This document shows, piece by piece, positions 26,158-38,502 of a stretch of 64,000 nt of DNA. Where the stretch lies: assembly GCA_907165135.1 (NCBI GenBank), contig OU015567.1, forward strand, positions 6,701,001 through 6,765,000. Direction: 5' to 3'. A model generated the notes under the pieces. The model saw nothing but the letters and a program-made list of their open reading frames with translations. It searched no databases and had not been told where the DNA came from. Numbering within the stretch: position 1 is the first letter of the stretch; every line of letters starts with the position of its first letter. The DNA comes from Oikopleura dioica. Lineage: Eukaryota > Chordata > Appendicularia > Copelata > Oikopleuridae. The position numbers were made by a program, and so were the translations under genes.

Positions 26158-29100
26158 AGTTTTACCACTCTGTAGATTTATGCGCCAAGGGTGTTGTTTA
26201 TTTAAGATTGTGGCTGACGAGCTTTTAAATACTTTAATTGAGTAGTTATCGCAGGTGGCCCTTGAGCTAATGCTACTGAGAGCATTTGCATTTGGCGGCG
26301 TCGCAAAATGCGAAAATGCGAAATTTGCATCGCGCAAGTTATCTTTCCTTTCGTTTGGGCACTCTTATGCAAAGCACAGTGGCCACAAGAAAGTGGCCCG
26401 CTCCGGAAAGGCGCCGCACACGGATTTTAATTCAAGGGGCGCCCCAAATAATGCTAATTATTGCGCGTTATCACTCAGCCCCCGCTGCGCTCCGTGCTGG
26501 CTAAACAAAGCAGAAACGCTTGAAGCCAGCCTTATCGCGAAGTTGTGAGTTCCTGATTTTAAAAGAAACCCTCGCCGCCGGTTTAAAATTGCAAAAAAAT
26601 GCCCTGAAAGGCCATGGCGCCTATCTCTTGCAAATTCCAAAATAAGTAATTCAAAAAAGGGTGAAATTTCTCGGCCAACAAATTATGGGATCAAGTCGGC
26701 TTTTACGCGTCCATTACGACGCCTTTCTGCTGACAACTAAGTAAGTTCTATAAGCCAACTTGATCGCCGGTCAAAACAGGTGAAGCTCAAGAAAATCAAT
26801 TCGAAGAAAAGATAGGCGGACTAAGAATGCGCCATCAATTTGTGAATGGGGATGATTCGAATAGCAGAACCATTCTCAAAATTAAATGTTTGCAATAAGA
26901 TTCCAAGACTATTTATTTTGGTATCTTGGGGATAGGTTTAGGGTTAAGGCCCCTTAAATTTTTTTTTTTTTTGAAAAATTTCTTGAAGAAACATTTTTGA
27001 TTGAAGGAAATAATAAAAGAGATTCAATCCGTCACTTTGATTTAACAAATCATTTGCTAATTATGTGTGGAAAGATCGTGGCTGGCGGGCCCTGATCTCC
27101 GCTAGAATGGTTAATAACAGTTAGCCCCACACATGTTTGCGGGTTCTTGTGTTGTTTCACGGTCGATCTGAGCGCGTTTTGTTTAGAATTCGCGATTTTC
27201 TCGGAGTGAGGAAGTATTTTGTGTAAACAAACGATTGCATCAGATTTGTTCTTGGGGAGATGCGATCGCCAGCTTAGACAGGGTTTAGCTCTTTTTCGCT
27301 AAAGATAAACGTTCAACAGAAACTAACGAGAGGACCACCGTAAGCAGATTATCGTCAGCGTCTCGCAAAGATTCTGACTTCAATCCCCATCAATAACCAT
27401 CACGCCCGAAAGTCCTTGAACCTTGATTATTTTCCTTATCAGTTCACAAATCGCATGGTACACCCTTAATCCTTCCCTTAGTGCTCATTTGATTCTATAT
27501 TTTGTACATCAAAACGAAAATTGAGGCACTTAACTTTCGCTTGGGTACCCCAAAAAAGATGATAAGGAGGGTTAGGGTTATCAAATTTCTCCTGATAAAC
27601 CATGAACCCGGCATTTCATGTAAAAAACCTTTATTTGATGGAATCGTGAAACAGTTATTGGTTGTGAAATCAAAATACACCGCGCTATCTTTAGCCCCCT
27701 TTCGGTAAAACATCCACTTATCGCCCCTATAATAATATTTGCACTAACTCTAATAAGAAGTTCATCTTTAATTGAACTGAATTTGAATTGAAAAAAAGGT
27801 TGCTGCGATTTCTGGAATGTCCACGGGGAAATTTTCAATTTGAAGGATCTATGTTAAAGCGATTTAGTCGGTTATTTGCGTTGCGAAATTGAAATTCCAC
27901 CGCTTATGTAAGCTGCAGCGAAAATATTTTTGGACTGGCGAGGGTCGGCGAGGGCCATTGCCGCGTTCAGCGAGGGCCTGGACCGGCAGCAGACAATAGG
28001 GTGGCCTGTACTAAGCCTGACGTCATTATCGGACTTTACAGGGATCATTGTTGTTGTCCGCGTTAGGCTCTCTAGCGCCGTGGCGAGTGCGGCGGACGCT
28101 CGAGCCGACGGCTGCGCTATTCCACATTCCTCCCTCTTGTATTGAATATGCCGTCACAAATCTCCTCATTCCGCAAAAATGCGCCCCCAACGTGCGATAA
28201 TATACTCTGTTGAAATCATCACCTTCTTGTGACATAATATCTCTCTAAGGGGCGTAAAGGGCGTGCTCCTCGCAGACCGCGGTCATGTTCTTCTTACCTG
28301 TAGTTGCCGGCCGCGCACGGAGTCAGGGGCCATCTGGTAGGGAGCACGTCAGAATCTCCCGTTTCTTGGGCGCTGCCCACTGTTAGTAGAGCCACTGTAG
28401 CTCGTACCATCTGATCCCCGGTTCTTCTATTTTCTCCGTGATTCTATCTCTCTCTCTTCTTCTTTTGTTATCTCTGACTGTAATATACTGTATCTACCGG
28501 ACAGTTCTTCAATCGCAACGATTGAATCCGCCCCGTTTGAATCCTATTTTACGTTTTTTTCGTTTGAGTTTCTCGGCGTTTTTTGTTTTATCTGGCGCGG
28601 TGGTGCTCAGTTTATGCTGCAGCTCGCATAGCAGCGGGTAGAAGGTGCTCCCTGGCTCGCTGGCAGAAGGTGAAAAACGAAGCCCGCGCCGCGCCCTTGA
28701 GCTGTAGCGGTAGGTTAAAACTACCGGCTATGCACCACCACTGAGCAAAGCGCCCACGGGCCTACTGCGCCACCCGCCAAATTTCAACGCAAGCACCAGC
28801 CAAACACACGCGCACTTGCAACTTACTACTACGCCCCCAAAAAATGAACGAACGCAGACTTTCAGAGATTCAGAGCGCTTTAGATTGAACACGCTCAGAA
28901 CGTGTTACACGTTATTTAATGGGTTAACAATTGGACGGTAATTTGGACGGAGCACCAGAGCACCGGGCAATTGGAGATAAGTGGGCGAGGTGTAACACCG
29001 GAAATTGGTGTTTTGTTGGTTCAATTAGACGCTTCAATTTGCTCTCTTCTAAAAATCAGAAGGCTCTATTTTTTGCAGAAAATATGAAAAAAATCAACCT

Positions 29101-30336
29101 TTTTTTGCTTCGTTGGAACTGATTGATTTTCTCGCTCCTCCACCAAGCACCTCGAGTCGATGATTCTTCTCCGAAAGGATCACGAGATCGTGACTGCATC
29201 GATTATAAATGCTCATCCGTGACCACTCAATAGATGATCGTGGTGCCCACACTTGTGCATGACTCCGCCGCTTGAATCTTATCCGTCGACGTGTGTTGTA
29301 TTTTGCCTTTGACGGAAAGTTGAAAGTTGCCAAGTCAGTAAATCTGTCGACGCTTGCTTCTCCCTCGAGCTGAGAAAGAAGAAACGCTCGTCGTTTAGTC
29401 GACAGAGCGAGTAGGTTAATACTGAATCGCGCAAATACTGCCACGGGCACTAAAAAAAGCGGCAAAGAAAAGAATGTACCAAAAGCATCCGCTCGTTAGC
29501 CAGTCATTTTCCAAGAATCGTATGAAAATCTGGGTCGTTTCGCTTTCAATCGATATGTTGTTTGAACTGACGGGCAGAGCTGACATCTTTCTGAAGCATG
29601 CGGTTGGATATGCCTTTTCTTATCTTGTTTATAAACACTTTCCACCTCCAAATAACACCTCTCCTCGTGCGCTACCGGTAGTTCCCTAACAAAACATCGC
29701 CGCACTCGCTTTTTCACGGTTTTCAAATCATCTACCTTGATCGAATTCGTCAGACACAAGCTGGGAAATTACGTGAGCGTCGAAAATGTCGGTATTTGTA
29801 GTGGCGAAATGCAATCAATTAGATGTCGTCTAGCACCACCCGCGCGAGCGTGTTTTTTCGTGATTGAGTTTACGCGAAATTGGCTAACTTTAAAGGATTA
29901 GTCTAGATGCGTTTGAAGATACTGACTTACGGTACGAAAAAGTACCTTATAATTGACGCTGTAATTGAATTATCTCCTGTTATTCCATTTCTCTCGTTTT
30001 AGGAACTCTTCCTTGATTTCAAGCCAAGTTTTTCTGCTCCTTATCTCAATCGGATCACAAGACAAAGAATTGATGCGTACAGAATAATTTATTGAGAAAT
30101 TTCGACTTCAGTCCAATCTGGTTGTCACTGTCGCCATACAAGTACAGTTTGGCATTTTGACAGAACTTGCAGATTGATATCAACTTCATTTATCGCAAAA
30201 ATCACAGGGAAATTAGACTGTAAAAAGATAAGGAAAGATTAAATAAAGAAAAAATAAAGAAATGGGGTTGAAAATCGTAGTCAAGCCAAGCGAGGGTCAG
30301 AATGCTGGTTTTGACAAAATCTTTTTGTCGGTGAGT
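26158..30336. other. gene-poor region, only weak frames
   Basis: No recognised gene. 28000-28850 is GC-rich with pyrimidine tracts and may be promoter sequence. A minus-strand frame at 29440-29094 (KRRAFLLSQLEGEASVDRF ... MSIYNRCSHDLVILSEKNHR) and a plus-strand frame at 29474-29689 have coding-like codons but no domain that I recognise, and they overlap regions open on both strands. They may be exons of an unknown gene. Confidence 0.3.
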
Positions 30337-32768
30337 TTAGTGGAAGAGAGCCAAAGTGACGGCCATGAGTCCGGAGAAAGCAACGACGGCGGCGCCGGAT
30401 TCTTCGGTTTCGTTCTCAGTTCCAGATCCAGGTGAGGATTCGACAGCGACGACGAGGTCGGTGGTCTTGCCGTTAGCCTTGTTGCAGGAGCCGGAAGTGC
30501 AGTGAGTGGTCTCAGAGTTGACGTTCTTGAATCCAGCAACGGCTCTGAATTTCCAATTTTAATAACTGGGCCATCAGAAAAGTACTTACTCAGTGGAGTC
30601 TTCATGATCACCCTTGTGGCAAGCTCGCTTGATGCCGTAGAAGCTCTGTCCGTTCAAAGTGTAAGCGGTCTCGGTGGTGGAGCAGGAAGTGTAGGAAAGA
30701 TCTGGGCACTCGACAGCCTTGGTGGTGGATGGAACAGTGTAGCAGGGATCTGGAATAAATACATATTATGGCCTCATTTCAATCTTTTTTTACCTTCTGG
30801 GTCAGTATTTCCAGCTGGAGTCTCGCAATCGTAGCACTGGAGAAGTCGAGAAGACTGCGTGGCAATTTCGAGGGTGGTATCGTATCCTTCGACAAGACCG
30901 TTGCAAAGAGTACCGTTGGTGTAGTCGCAAACTCGGTTGGTCTGGGAGATTCCGTAAAGGGCTGGAGCAGGAGTCTCGTTGTTGATGACAGACATTTCGG
31001 TATCACATCCTCGTTTAATGTACCAGTTGAAGGTGGTGGCTGGAAGCTTGCTGGTGCCAGTAGATTCCTTGTATTTGTAAGCAGAGACGTAGCATTTGCC
31101 GGTGCAGGAGCCAGAAGTGCCAGTTGCCGAGGAGCTAGAGTCAGCGACGGGCTTGAATGTTTGCCAGCAGAGAGAGGTGTCTTTTTCTTTAACAGAGTCA
31201 AAGATAGGGTCAGCTGGGTTTGCGCCGGAGACAGTGGTGGAGAAGGAGCTCTCGCAGGAGTAGCAATCGAAGACAACAGCAGTAGAAATGGAAGATGATC
31301 GTCCAGTGTTACCATTAGTAGTGGTTGATCGTTGGTTGTATTGTTTGATATTGGTCCATCCGTCGGGAACTACGTAGTCATCAGCATTTTCTTGCTCACC
31401 ATCAGTAACACCATCATCGGGATCAGCAGCACAGCCTCGTTTTGCGTAATAGTAAGTTTCAGTGGCATCTTCTCCGAGCTTGTAGCTTGAAGTGATAGCG
31501 GAACAGGCAAGAGTCTTGCACTTTACACGACCAGTGGTTTTGGCGGTGACACAATCGTTGGCAGAATCAGTGTTTCCAATAGGGGTAGAGCAGCTAATGC
31601 ATTCGAGTTCCTCGGTAGCGGCAGCTACAGAGGGGACGTCAGGCTTGCCAGACCCATCAGATGACATAAACTGCGCAGTAATTGGTCGAATATCAAAAGT
31701 AGAATGGTCTCCTTGCTGAATTGCAGACTTATCGTCTTTCACATCGGCGTGATCGATTTTGGTCGAAACATCGGCATCAGGGTATTTTGCATTGTCCTTT
31801 GCCTTAGAAGCAGTGTTTGTGGCAGCATACATTCGGACGAACATGTTAGCAGAAACGGCTCGTTTATTAGGAGTGAGCACGTCAGTTTCACTGCTACCAA
31901 GACTAGCTTTCTCAGTATTTGAAGCACAACCTCGCTCGATCGCGACCCAGTGGCTGGTAACAACGTTAGCATCGTTTTTGGTTTTATATTGCCAGGTTTT
32001 GGTCATGCAAAGACCGTTTTCTGGGCTGCAGTATTTTGTTGGATCTCGGGCAGCTTCATCATCGGTAGCAAAAACGTTTCCAGATGGATTCCAGCATGGC
32101 ATGGTGATGTCGGAGGACTGGAGAGGAGCGGTTGAGAATTCTTGAGCATCGTGACAGACCAAACATCGAATGGAATCGAAGGTCTGGATGTTGACAGTAG
32201 AGGCATCGCCACTGGTGACAGGGTCTTCACGACCGTCTCCCATGTAGAGAGCACCGTCAACTCCTCGTTCAATGAAGTTTGTAAGGAGGATAGGTGCGTC
32301 GTTACCGTCGGCATCCTTAGCATCGTTATCAAGTGCTTTCTGCTGGACTGAGCTGGCAATGCCCTTGACACCTTCATATCCATCAACATCGACTCGGGAA
32401 AGAGTAACGCTCGAATCTGAGACGTATCGTTTTACACCGTAGACGACTCTAAAATAATTTCCCGTAATTATTCCGTAAATATACAGTATAAATTATACTT
32501 ACTTGTTTCCAATATCTTTTGCTTCGAACATGTAGAAAATGGATACGCAGTATTTTTCGTTATCAGCGTCAGTAGTACCACTGACAGTATACTTTAAATC
32601 CTCTAGTTCATCGTCAGAAGCTGGATTAGTACAAGTCGCAGCTTTCAAATCGGCGATAGCGTTGGTTTCATCATCTGCAACGCCAACGTATTCACAAGTA
32701 ATACATTTTTCGTAAGCAGCGGCAGAAGCACAGCCCGCAAGGACTGCGAGGGATTTGAAAAGCTTCAT
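30337..32768 (-). CDS. GPI-anchored Cys-rich protein with Ly6/uPAR-like repeats
   Basis: The ATG at 32768 starts a clear signal peptide (MKLFKSLAVLAGCASAAA). Repeated Cys-rich modules follow, each opening with a C-x2-C pair: KCITCEYVG, RCLVCHDAQ, ECISCSTPIG, DCYSCESSF, QCYDCETPAG. Modules share a late IKRGC / AIERGC / YAKRGC element, and one ends CDYTNGTLCN, like the C-terminal CN of Ly6/uPAR domains. The C-terminus is Ser/Glu-rich and then hydrophobic (AAVVAFSGLMAVTLALFH) directly before the stop, as in a GPI-attachment signal. Most of the protein is in one long exon (about 32450-30790). Introns include 32460-32507 and short ones near 30750 and 30560. Probably an extracellular surface or secreted-matrix protein. 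Ligand unknown. Confidence 0.7.
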
Positions 32769-32810
32769 ATTATTTTTAGAAGATCTTAATCAACTGCCGA
32801 TCGCCGGTTG

Positions 32811-32819
32811 ATTATATAC
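32811..32819 (-). promoter_or_regulatory. TATA box of the Ly6-like gene
   Basis: On the minus strand the sequence reads GTATATAAT about 43-51 bp upstream of the ATG at 32768. That position fits a TATA-driven promoter with a very short leader. Confidence 0.45.
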
Positions 32820-33359
32820 GCTGCTGGTGTCCATGGTCACAGAGGTGGCAACGGAGCCTGGAATCTGCGACGAGAAATCGGAGTCAAGCTCTGCGATCAA
32901 TTTCCCATTGACCAGCGCCAAGCTCAAAGGGAATCCAAGCCGCAAAACAGTGCTGTTTTGCCAACGGCCATTAGATGCACAGAGCTTTCCAGGCTATCGA
33001 TTACGGCTCTCCTGGGCAGGCATTCAAATTTCAGAAATGTGGTGTAAGCTTCCCGCGCTTTCGGGAGATCCCGTACCTTAACACCGTATTTTCTCAGCAC
33101 TGGAACGTAATTACTCGTTTTTACTAAAATCTAGCATGAAAATATACCATTTTTACGAAACCCTTTTGCTTCTAAAAGCTTGCAGAAGCCTTTTTATATA
33201 AGAAAAGCCACCTAAGATGAGCAGGGCACTAATTTAGTGACAATTACGTAACCATAATTGCAAAAAACTTCGCAAAAAACTTTTCCCCAAAAAACTCCAT
33301 TATTTGCCAAACACAGAGACCGATAGTAAAACCAACAACTTTCCAACGCAAAAGTGGCC

Positions 33360-33902
33360 GGAGCACACTCAAATGCTCGGCGCGCTCATTTGCTCAGGCG
33401 CTCAAATGCTCGGACGCTCTTTTGCTCGGACACGAGCGAAAGAGTGTCCAAAGCGAATGAGCGTTTGATTTAATTGGTCGAAAATTAGCACAAGAATATT
33501 TCTCCGAAAATAAACAATTAAAAGTGATCATCAGCGTATTATCACTCTAAATGCTGTATTTTCTAAATATACGCTAAAATGACTCATTGTGTGATCATCT
33601 TAACAATTCTGAACAATTATTACATAACACTTGATCACTTATTGAAAAAAAATAATGTCCATTTTAATTTCTTCCCGATGATTTCGTGTTTTTCGAAATT
33701 GTTCCGAATTTATTTCGATAAAACTCTAAGAATTGACACCACTAAATCATGGTTTATGTCCTGTATAACATTTTTCATAGTCGACCAATTAAATCAAACG
33801 CTCATTCGCTTGGACACTCTTTCGCTTGTGTCCGTGCAAAAGAGCGTCCCGAGCATTTGAGCGCCTGAGCAAATGAGCGCGCACAGCATTTGAGTGTGCT
33901 CC
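33360..33902. mobile_element. 543-bp foldback element with 9-bp target duplication (MULE-like)
   Basis: Nearly perfect inverted arms of about 125 bp. The left begins GGAGCACACTCAAATGCT and the right ends in its reverse complement. Exact flanking duplications AAAGTGGCC lie at 33351-33359 and 33903-33911. A 9-bp duplication is the Mutator-superfamily signature; an 8-bp reading (hAT) is possible if the element ends in A. Arms contain internal repeats of GCTCAAATGCTCGG and GAGCGAAAGAG. No transposase. The right end is 116 bp upstream of the MPC1 start. Confidence 0.8.
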
Positions 33903-34017
33903 AAAGTGGCCTTCGCCAAAGAACTGGCCAATCAGAATCGCTCTCGAAAGGAAAGCACTCTATTTCGGGCCTTTTTTACGATTTCAGAGATAAAAGCGAG
34001 AGGATATTGTTTTCAGA

Positions 34018-34637
34018 ATGAGGCAGTTTTTTAATAGAGGATTCAACGGATTCCGAAATCAGTTTAGAGCTGGAAGAAGATTTAATGCTGAACAAGCAGG
34101 TTTAAATTTATTAAAACACCATAAATATTCAAAAAAAGAGACAGTTTTAATTAACAAAAATGATCGATTTACGGCGTTTGTTGCTCAAAAGACTGTATTT
34201 TTTACTGTATTTAACGGAAATATTCAGATAACTCCTTCAAAGCATGGAGAGACTACTTTTTCTCGACCCACTTTTGGGGTCCCGCTGCCAACTGGGGAAT
34301 TCCCATCGCCGCTATTGCCGATTGTCAGAAATCGCCCGAGATCATTTCCGTGAGTCCTCTTCTTCCTCCCTCCATTCAAATCAATTCTAGCCCAACATGA
34401 CTGCGTCCCTCATCCTCTACTCTGTGCTCTTCTCCCGCTTCGCCTGGATGGTTCAGCCTAGAAACATGCTCCTTCTCGCCTGCCACTTGACAAACACTGC
34501 TGCTCAGGTAAAAAATATCAACACAGCCTGTTTTTTCATCAAATTAAAAATTCTAGTGCACGCAAATGTTCCGCTACTACAACTACGAGTACAACGGTGG
34601 TAAGCAACAGCTGGCCAAGAAAAGTGCCTTAAAGTGA
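34018..34637 (+). CDS. MPC1: mitochondrial pyruvate carrier subunit 1
   Basis: Inner-membrane pyruvate importer subunit (works as a heterodimer with MPC2). Four exons join in frame with GT-AG introns: 34018-34099, 34228-34349, 34391-34507, 34557-34637. Exon 1 encodes a basic, Phe/Arg-rich N-terminus ([20 protein letters not shown]). Exon 2 has the hallmark [20 protein letters not shown] followed by [17 protein letters not shown]. Exon 3 has [19 protein letters not shown] and [10 protein letters not shown], both matching MPC1. Length is about 130 residues, close to the family norm. The gene converges on the phosphatase pair; its stop is 85 bp from theirs. Confidence 0.93.
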
Positions 34638-34722
34638 CAAGTGACTTCAAACTTCTGTAATTTAATTTATCGAGAAAGCAATGAAAAAAATACAAGATTC
34701 ATTCAAAAGAGTGAGTTTTTCT

Positions 34723-36152
34723 CTATTCAGAAATTTTTGTTATTTGAAATTGATCGATGATTTTTGGAGTTTCATCTTTGCTCCATTGCTTGATCGTCAA
34801 AGTTTCTAAAGAATCAAACTGTAACGCGAGGGAATGAAGCTCAAATTCTTGCCGTGAGAAGCCGTCATCGTGGTAAAGCTGTATTCTTCCAGTCTAACCG
34901 CGCTCCAATCGGGCCGATCGGTCATGTCCGTCGTGATATCTTCCTTGTTTCCAGGAGCTCCGGTAATAACATGCGTTACCCATTTTGGATTGTCGTACTT
35001 ATCAAGCGGTTGTTTTTCGAACTGTTTATTGTTCAGCGGAAACATTCGTTCGTAAATATGAACATGTCCCCAGAAAGCAACATCAACTCCAAAGTCGTTG
35101 AACATTTTTTCCAATCCATACGGGCCTACTCTCAATGGATCGGTGTCTTCTTTACATTTTGCGGAGTTCGATTTTGCCTCACTAATTTTTTTAATAAAAA
35201 GAAACTCGATCAAGTCAATTCACCAGTACATAGGCCGATGACCAGTTGTAATGATCCAAGGGACATTTTTTCGATTTTCAGCTGCAGCTTTGAGATCTTG
35301 TTGAATCCAATCAAACTGGTCCTTGATGTTTTGCTCGGAAAACTGATCAGGGTAGAAGTACAGCTCTGTAGTGAAATGCAGTACATGGACGTTGCCATAG
35401 TCGTAGGAATAGTAGAAGGGGTTTGTTTTTGAGACAGAAGAGTATCTGCTTTCATAGTGTGTGAAGTTATACTTGCTCTCGTGGTTGCCAGGGATTGTCA
35501 TGTACGGAACTTATTTCAATTAAAAACTACTGAAATAAAAGAAAGAAGACCTGATGAAGCAATTGGTTCGACCATATTCATGAATCGGTCTGCATTCTTG
35601 CCCTTGTCATCAAACATGTCATAGGCGAAGTCTCCAATGTGCCAGATCATGTCAGCATCTTCAGAGTCCACTAGACTTTTAATCGCGCCCAGGCATTGAG
35701 AATTCTCGACTCCGAAATCGCCATAAATCAGGAAAGTCTGCTCGTCTTCTGGCCCGCTGTCAGTTAATTCGAAGCTGTAGATTTTTCCGTCGTCAAGTTT
35801 GTAGTTGTAAAGACCGAAATTCAGATCACTACCAGAACAAAATGACAATCAATTTTTGTTCAAAGTCAAACCTCAAAGTAACAGTATGAATGTATCTTAT
35901 TTCTGAAGAATCTTGAGGTTCGACGAATTTGGTGACATTCGAAAAGGCAACCTTCATCTCTCCTTGAGGGCCGATAACTTTCAACTGATAAAAAAACTCC
36001 ATGGATTCCAACTCTGTCAACGATGTCCAAGAAAACGACCTCTCTTGTTTTCCAAGATAAGCCAAATGCATCTGATTAAAACCGGCTTCCAAGTCATTGA
36101 TCAGCGAAATTTCCCTCGCAAACGAACTCAAAATTAACCCAAAGAAAAGCAT
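34723..36152 (-). CDS. purple acid phosphatase-like protein, copy A
   Basis: Secreted or lysosomal metallophosphatase of the ACP7-like purple acid phosphatase group. Begins with a signal peptide (MLFFGLILSSFAREISL). Metal-binding motifs are present in order: YGDFG (GD), GDFAYDM, TIPGNHES (GNHE), ITTGHRPMY and FWGHVHIYERMFP (GHVH). The last join uses a GC-AG intron (34806-34852, 47 nt), giving ETLTIKQWSKDE at the same place where copy B has DTLTIKQWSKDE. The C-terminus ends ITKISE, about 22 residues shorter than copy B. It starts 80 bp after the stop of copy B on the same strand, so the two are a tandem duplicate and probably one operon. Confidence 0.88.
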
Positions 36153-36232
36153 CTCTTTTGACGCATTCAGAATTTTTTTGAAAGTTTATTTCAGAATTGC
36201 CAGAAACAGCTGCAATAATCCCAGGAGAGGTT

Positions 36233-37912
36233 TCAAAATATCATTTTGGTAACTCCTCGAAGCCATTTTATCGCGCGCTCGTACCAGCGAAGTTCGGACT
36301 TTTGCTCGGTCTTCGTAATTTGGAACTGATCGATGATCTTTGAGGTTTCATCTTTGCTCCATTGCTTGATTGTCAGCGTATCTAGAATACTTAGAATGGC
36401 GAACCTAGATATACTCTTTACCTCTAGCAGCAGTAAGAGTTGTGAAGCTGTATTCTTCCAATCTGACCGCGCTCCATTCGGGCTGATCTTTCATGTTCGT
36501 ACTGATGTCTTCCTTATTTCCCGGAGCTCCAGTAATCACGTGAGTCACCCACTTTGGATTCTCGTATTTATCCAGCGGCTGTTTTTCATATTCTTCATTG
36601 TTCAAAGGAAACATTCGTTCGTAAAGATGGACATGGCCCCAAAAAGCAACATCGACGCCGTAGTCGTTGAACATTTTCTCCAATCCATACGGGCCGATTC
36701 TGACGGGGTCGGTGTCATTGACGCATTTGGAGCTCAATCGTTCGCTGAATTTAATTCTAGAGCTGGACCAGCTGAAATGCCTTACCAATACATGGGTCGA
36801 TGACCAGTGGTAATGATCCAGGGATATTTGTCGCGATTTTGGTTGGCAGTCTTCAAATCCTGTTGAATCCAATTGAACTGGTCCTTGATGTTCTGTTCCG
36901 AAAACTGCTCCGGGTAGAAGTACAGCTCCGTGGTGAAATGAATCACGTGGACGTTCCCGTAGTCGTAGGAATAATAATAAGGATTTGTTTTGGAAACAGA
37001 GGAGTAGCGACTTTCGTAGTGGGAGAAGTTGAAATGGCTCTCGTGGTTTCCGGGAATCGTCATGTACGGCACTTAATTTCCCAATATTTTAGTATCAACC
37101 GCTTTAGTTTGTTTCCCCTTACTTGCAGCGGCAATAGGCTCAACCATGTTCATAAACAAATCCGTGTTTTGGCCATTGTTGTCGCACATATCATAAGCGA
37201 AATCCCCAATATGCCAAATCATGTCCAGATCATCCCCGAGCGTAATTACCATATTTTCGATTGCATCCAAGCACTGTGAGTTTTCGACGCCCATGTCTCC
37301 GTAAATCAGAAACATTTGCTCGTCATCGGGGGTGTTTTCATAAACATTGAAGTGGTACCAGTGATAACCCATTGGAGCGTAATTGTAATTACCGTATTTC
37401 AGATTGCTAATTTCAAATGAAAGAAAATTTTCAAGTCGAGAAGCCGCTTTTGCGGCTTCGAGTAATTTCAATAAAAGCTGCGCTTCCCGTGGCTTCTTTT
37501 ATTAAAGAAGCTCGAAGCCGCAAGCGGCTTCTCGATTTTTAGGAAGTTTTTGACAATGAACAAGCCAAAGCAAATCTACCTGAGAACGACAGTATGAATG
37601 TATCGCTCTTGGGATTTGTCCTGAGGTTCAATGAAGGTAGTAACGTTGGAGTCGACCATCTTCATTTCCCCTTCCATCGGTTATTCTACTTTTTCTTTGC
37701 AAAAAAAAGCCGAAATGAAAACCGATTCCTTCTGGTCCAGGAACAGCAAGTTGATAAATAAACGTGATGGGGTCTTTCTCCGTCAAAGACGTCCACGAAA
37801 CCGACCGTTCAAACTCGCTCAGGTACGCGACATGCATCTGGTTTACTCCAACCTTTCGATTATCAGATCCATCGCTGGCAAGAGCGCCCAAGAAGAACGC
37901 GAGGAGCAGCAT
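36233..37912 (-). CDS. purple acid phosphatase-like protein, copy B
   Basis: Paralogue of the downstream copy A, with the same order of motifs: signal peptide (MLLLAFFLGALAS), YGDMG, GDFAYDM, TIPGNHES, TTGHRPMYW, FWGHVHLYERMFP and the tail QWSKDETSKIIDQF, then WYERAIKWLRGVTKMIF to the stop at 36233-36235. The exon encoding AVPGPEG joins GEMKMVDSNVTTF best with a GA-AG intron of 57 nt. A GT donor 6 nt further on is possible and would add two residues. A longer intron (about 37413-37580) contains palindromic GAAGCCGC repeats. Another intron follows the active-site half. Confidence 0.88.
37431..37535. repeat. palindromic GAAGCCGC hairpins in phosphatase intron
   Basis: Two short inverted copies of the motif TCGAAGCCGC...GCGGCTTCTCGA (37431-37462 and 37510-37534) flank a second small hairpin (AAGAAGC / GCTTCTTT). 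A third copy of the same palindrome occurs at 50986-51011, outside this gene. Confidence 0.7.
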
Positions 37913-38502
37913 TTTCTCTCTCCTTGTTTTTTACTTTATTTTAGGCGAGCGGCTTTATTTTGAGAACAGCTGCGCTCGTCTCAGAATCAACAAAACAGCC
38001 TGAACTTTCAGTCAACAACTTGTTGATAAAATAAGTTATTTTTTATTCAATGACATTTTTTCATAAATTTTTCGGTAAAAAATGAAACTTACCAGAAAAA
38101 TGAATTATTTCATCAAAAAAAAAATGAAGATTTTTTTCCATGAATTTTCATTTTTCTTATCAAAAAAATTCTACAAGAGCTCAACAAAAAAACGATCTTC
38201 TTGAGCTCTTCAGAATAAGAAATCTCCCTTTTGGCTATCTTTGTAGTGGAAAGAAGCGTGGGATGGACCAATGAAAGAACGGCGCGCAGAGAAAATAATG
38301 TCTGAAAAAAATGTTCTAGAAAAACTGTGATTTTTTCTCTAGAATACGTCTTTCAGACTGCGAAATCAAATTGGGGAAGACATTGAAAGATGAAGATTTG
38401 CTTGAAATTTGCCTCATTGAAGACTAATAAGAAAAAACCTCGATTTCGGACAAATATCTATAAATTTCTTTCGATGATTTTCTCAATTTTCAACTGATTA
38501 GA

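Noticed and set aside
29094-29465. Possible growth-factor-like secreted protein
   Set aside because: I considered an FGF-type match for the NRCSHDLVILSEKNHRLEV stretch, but the core motifs are absent and no ATG start was found.
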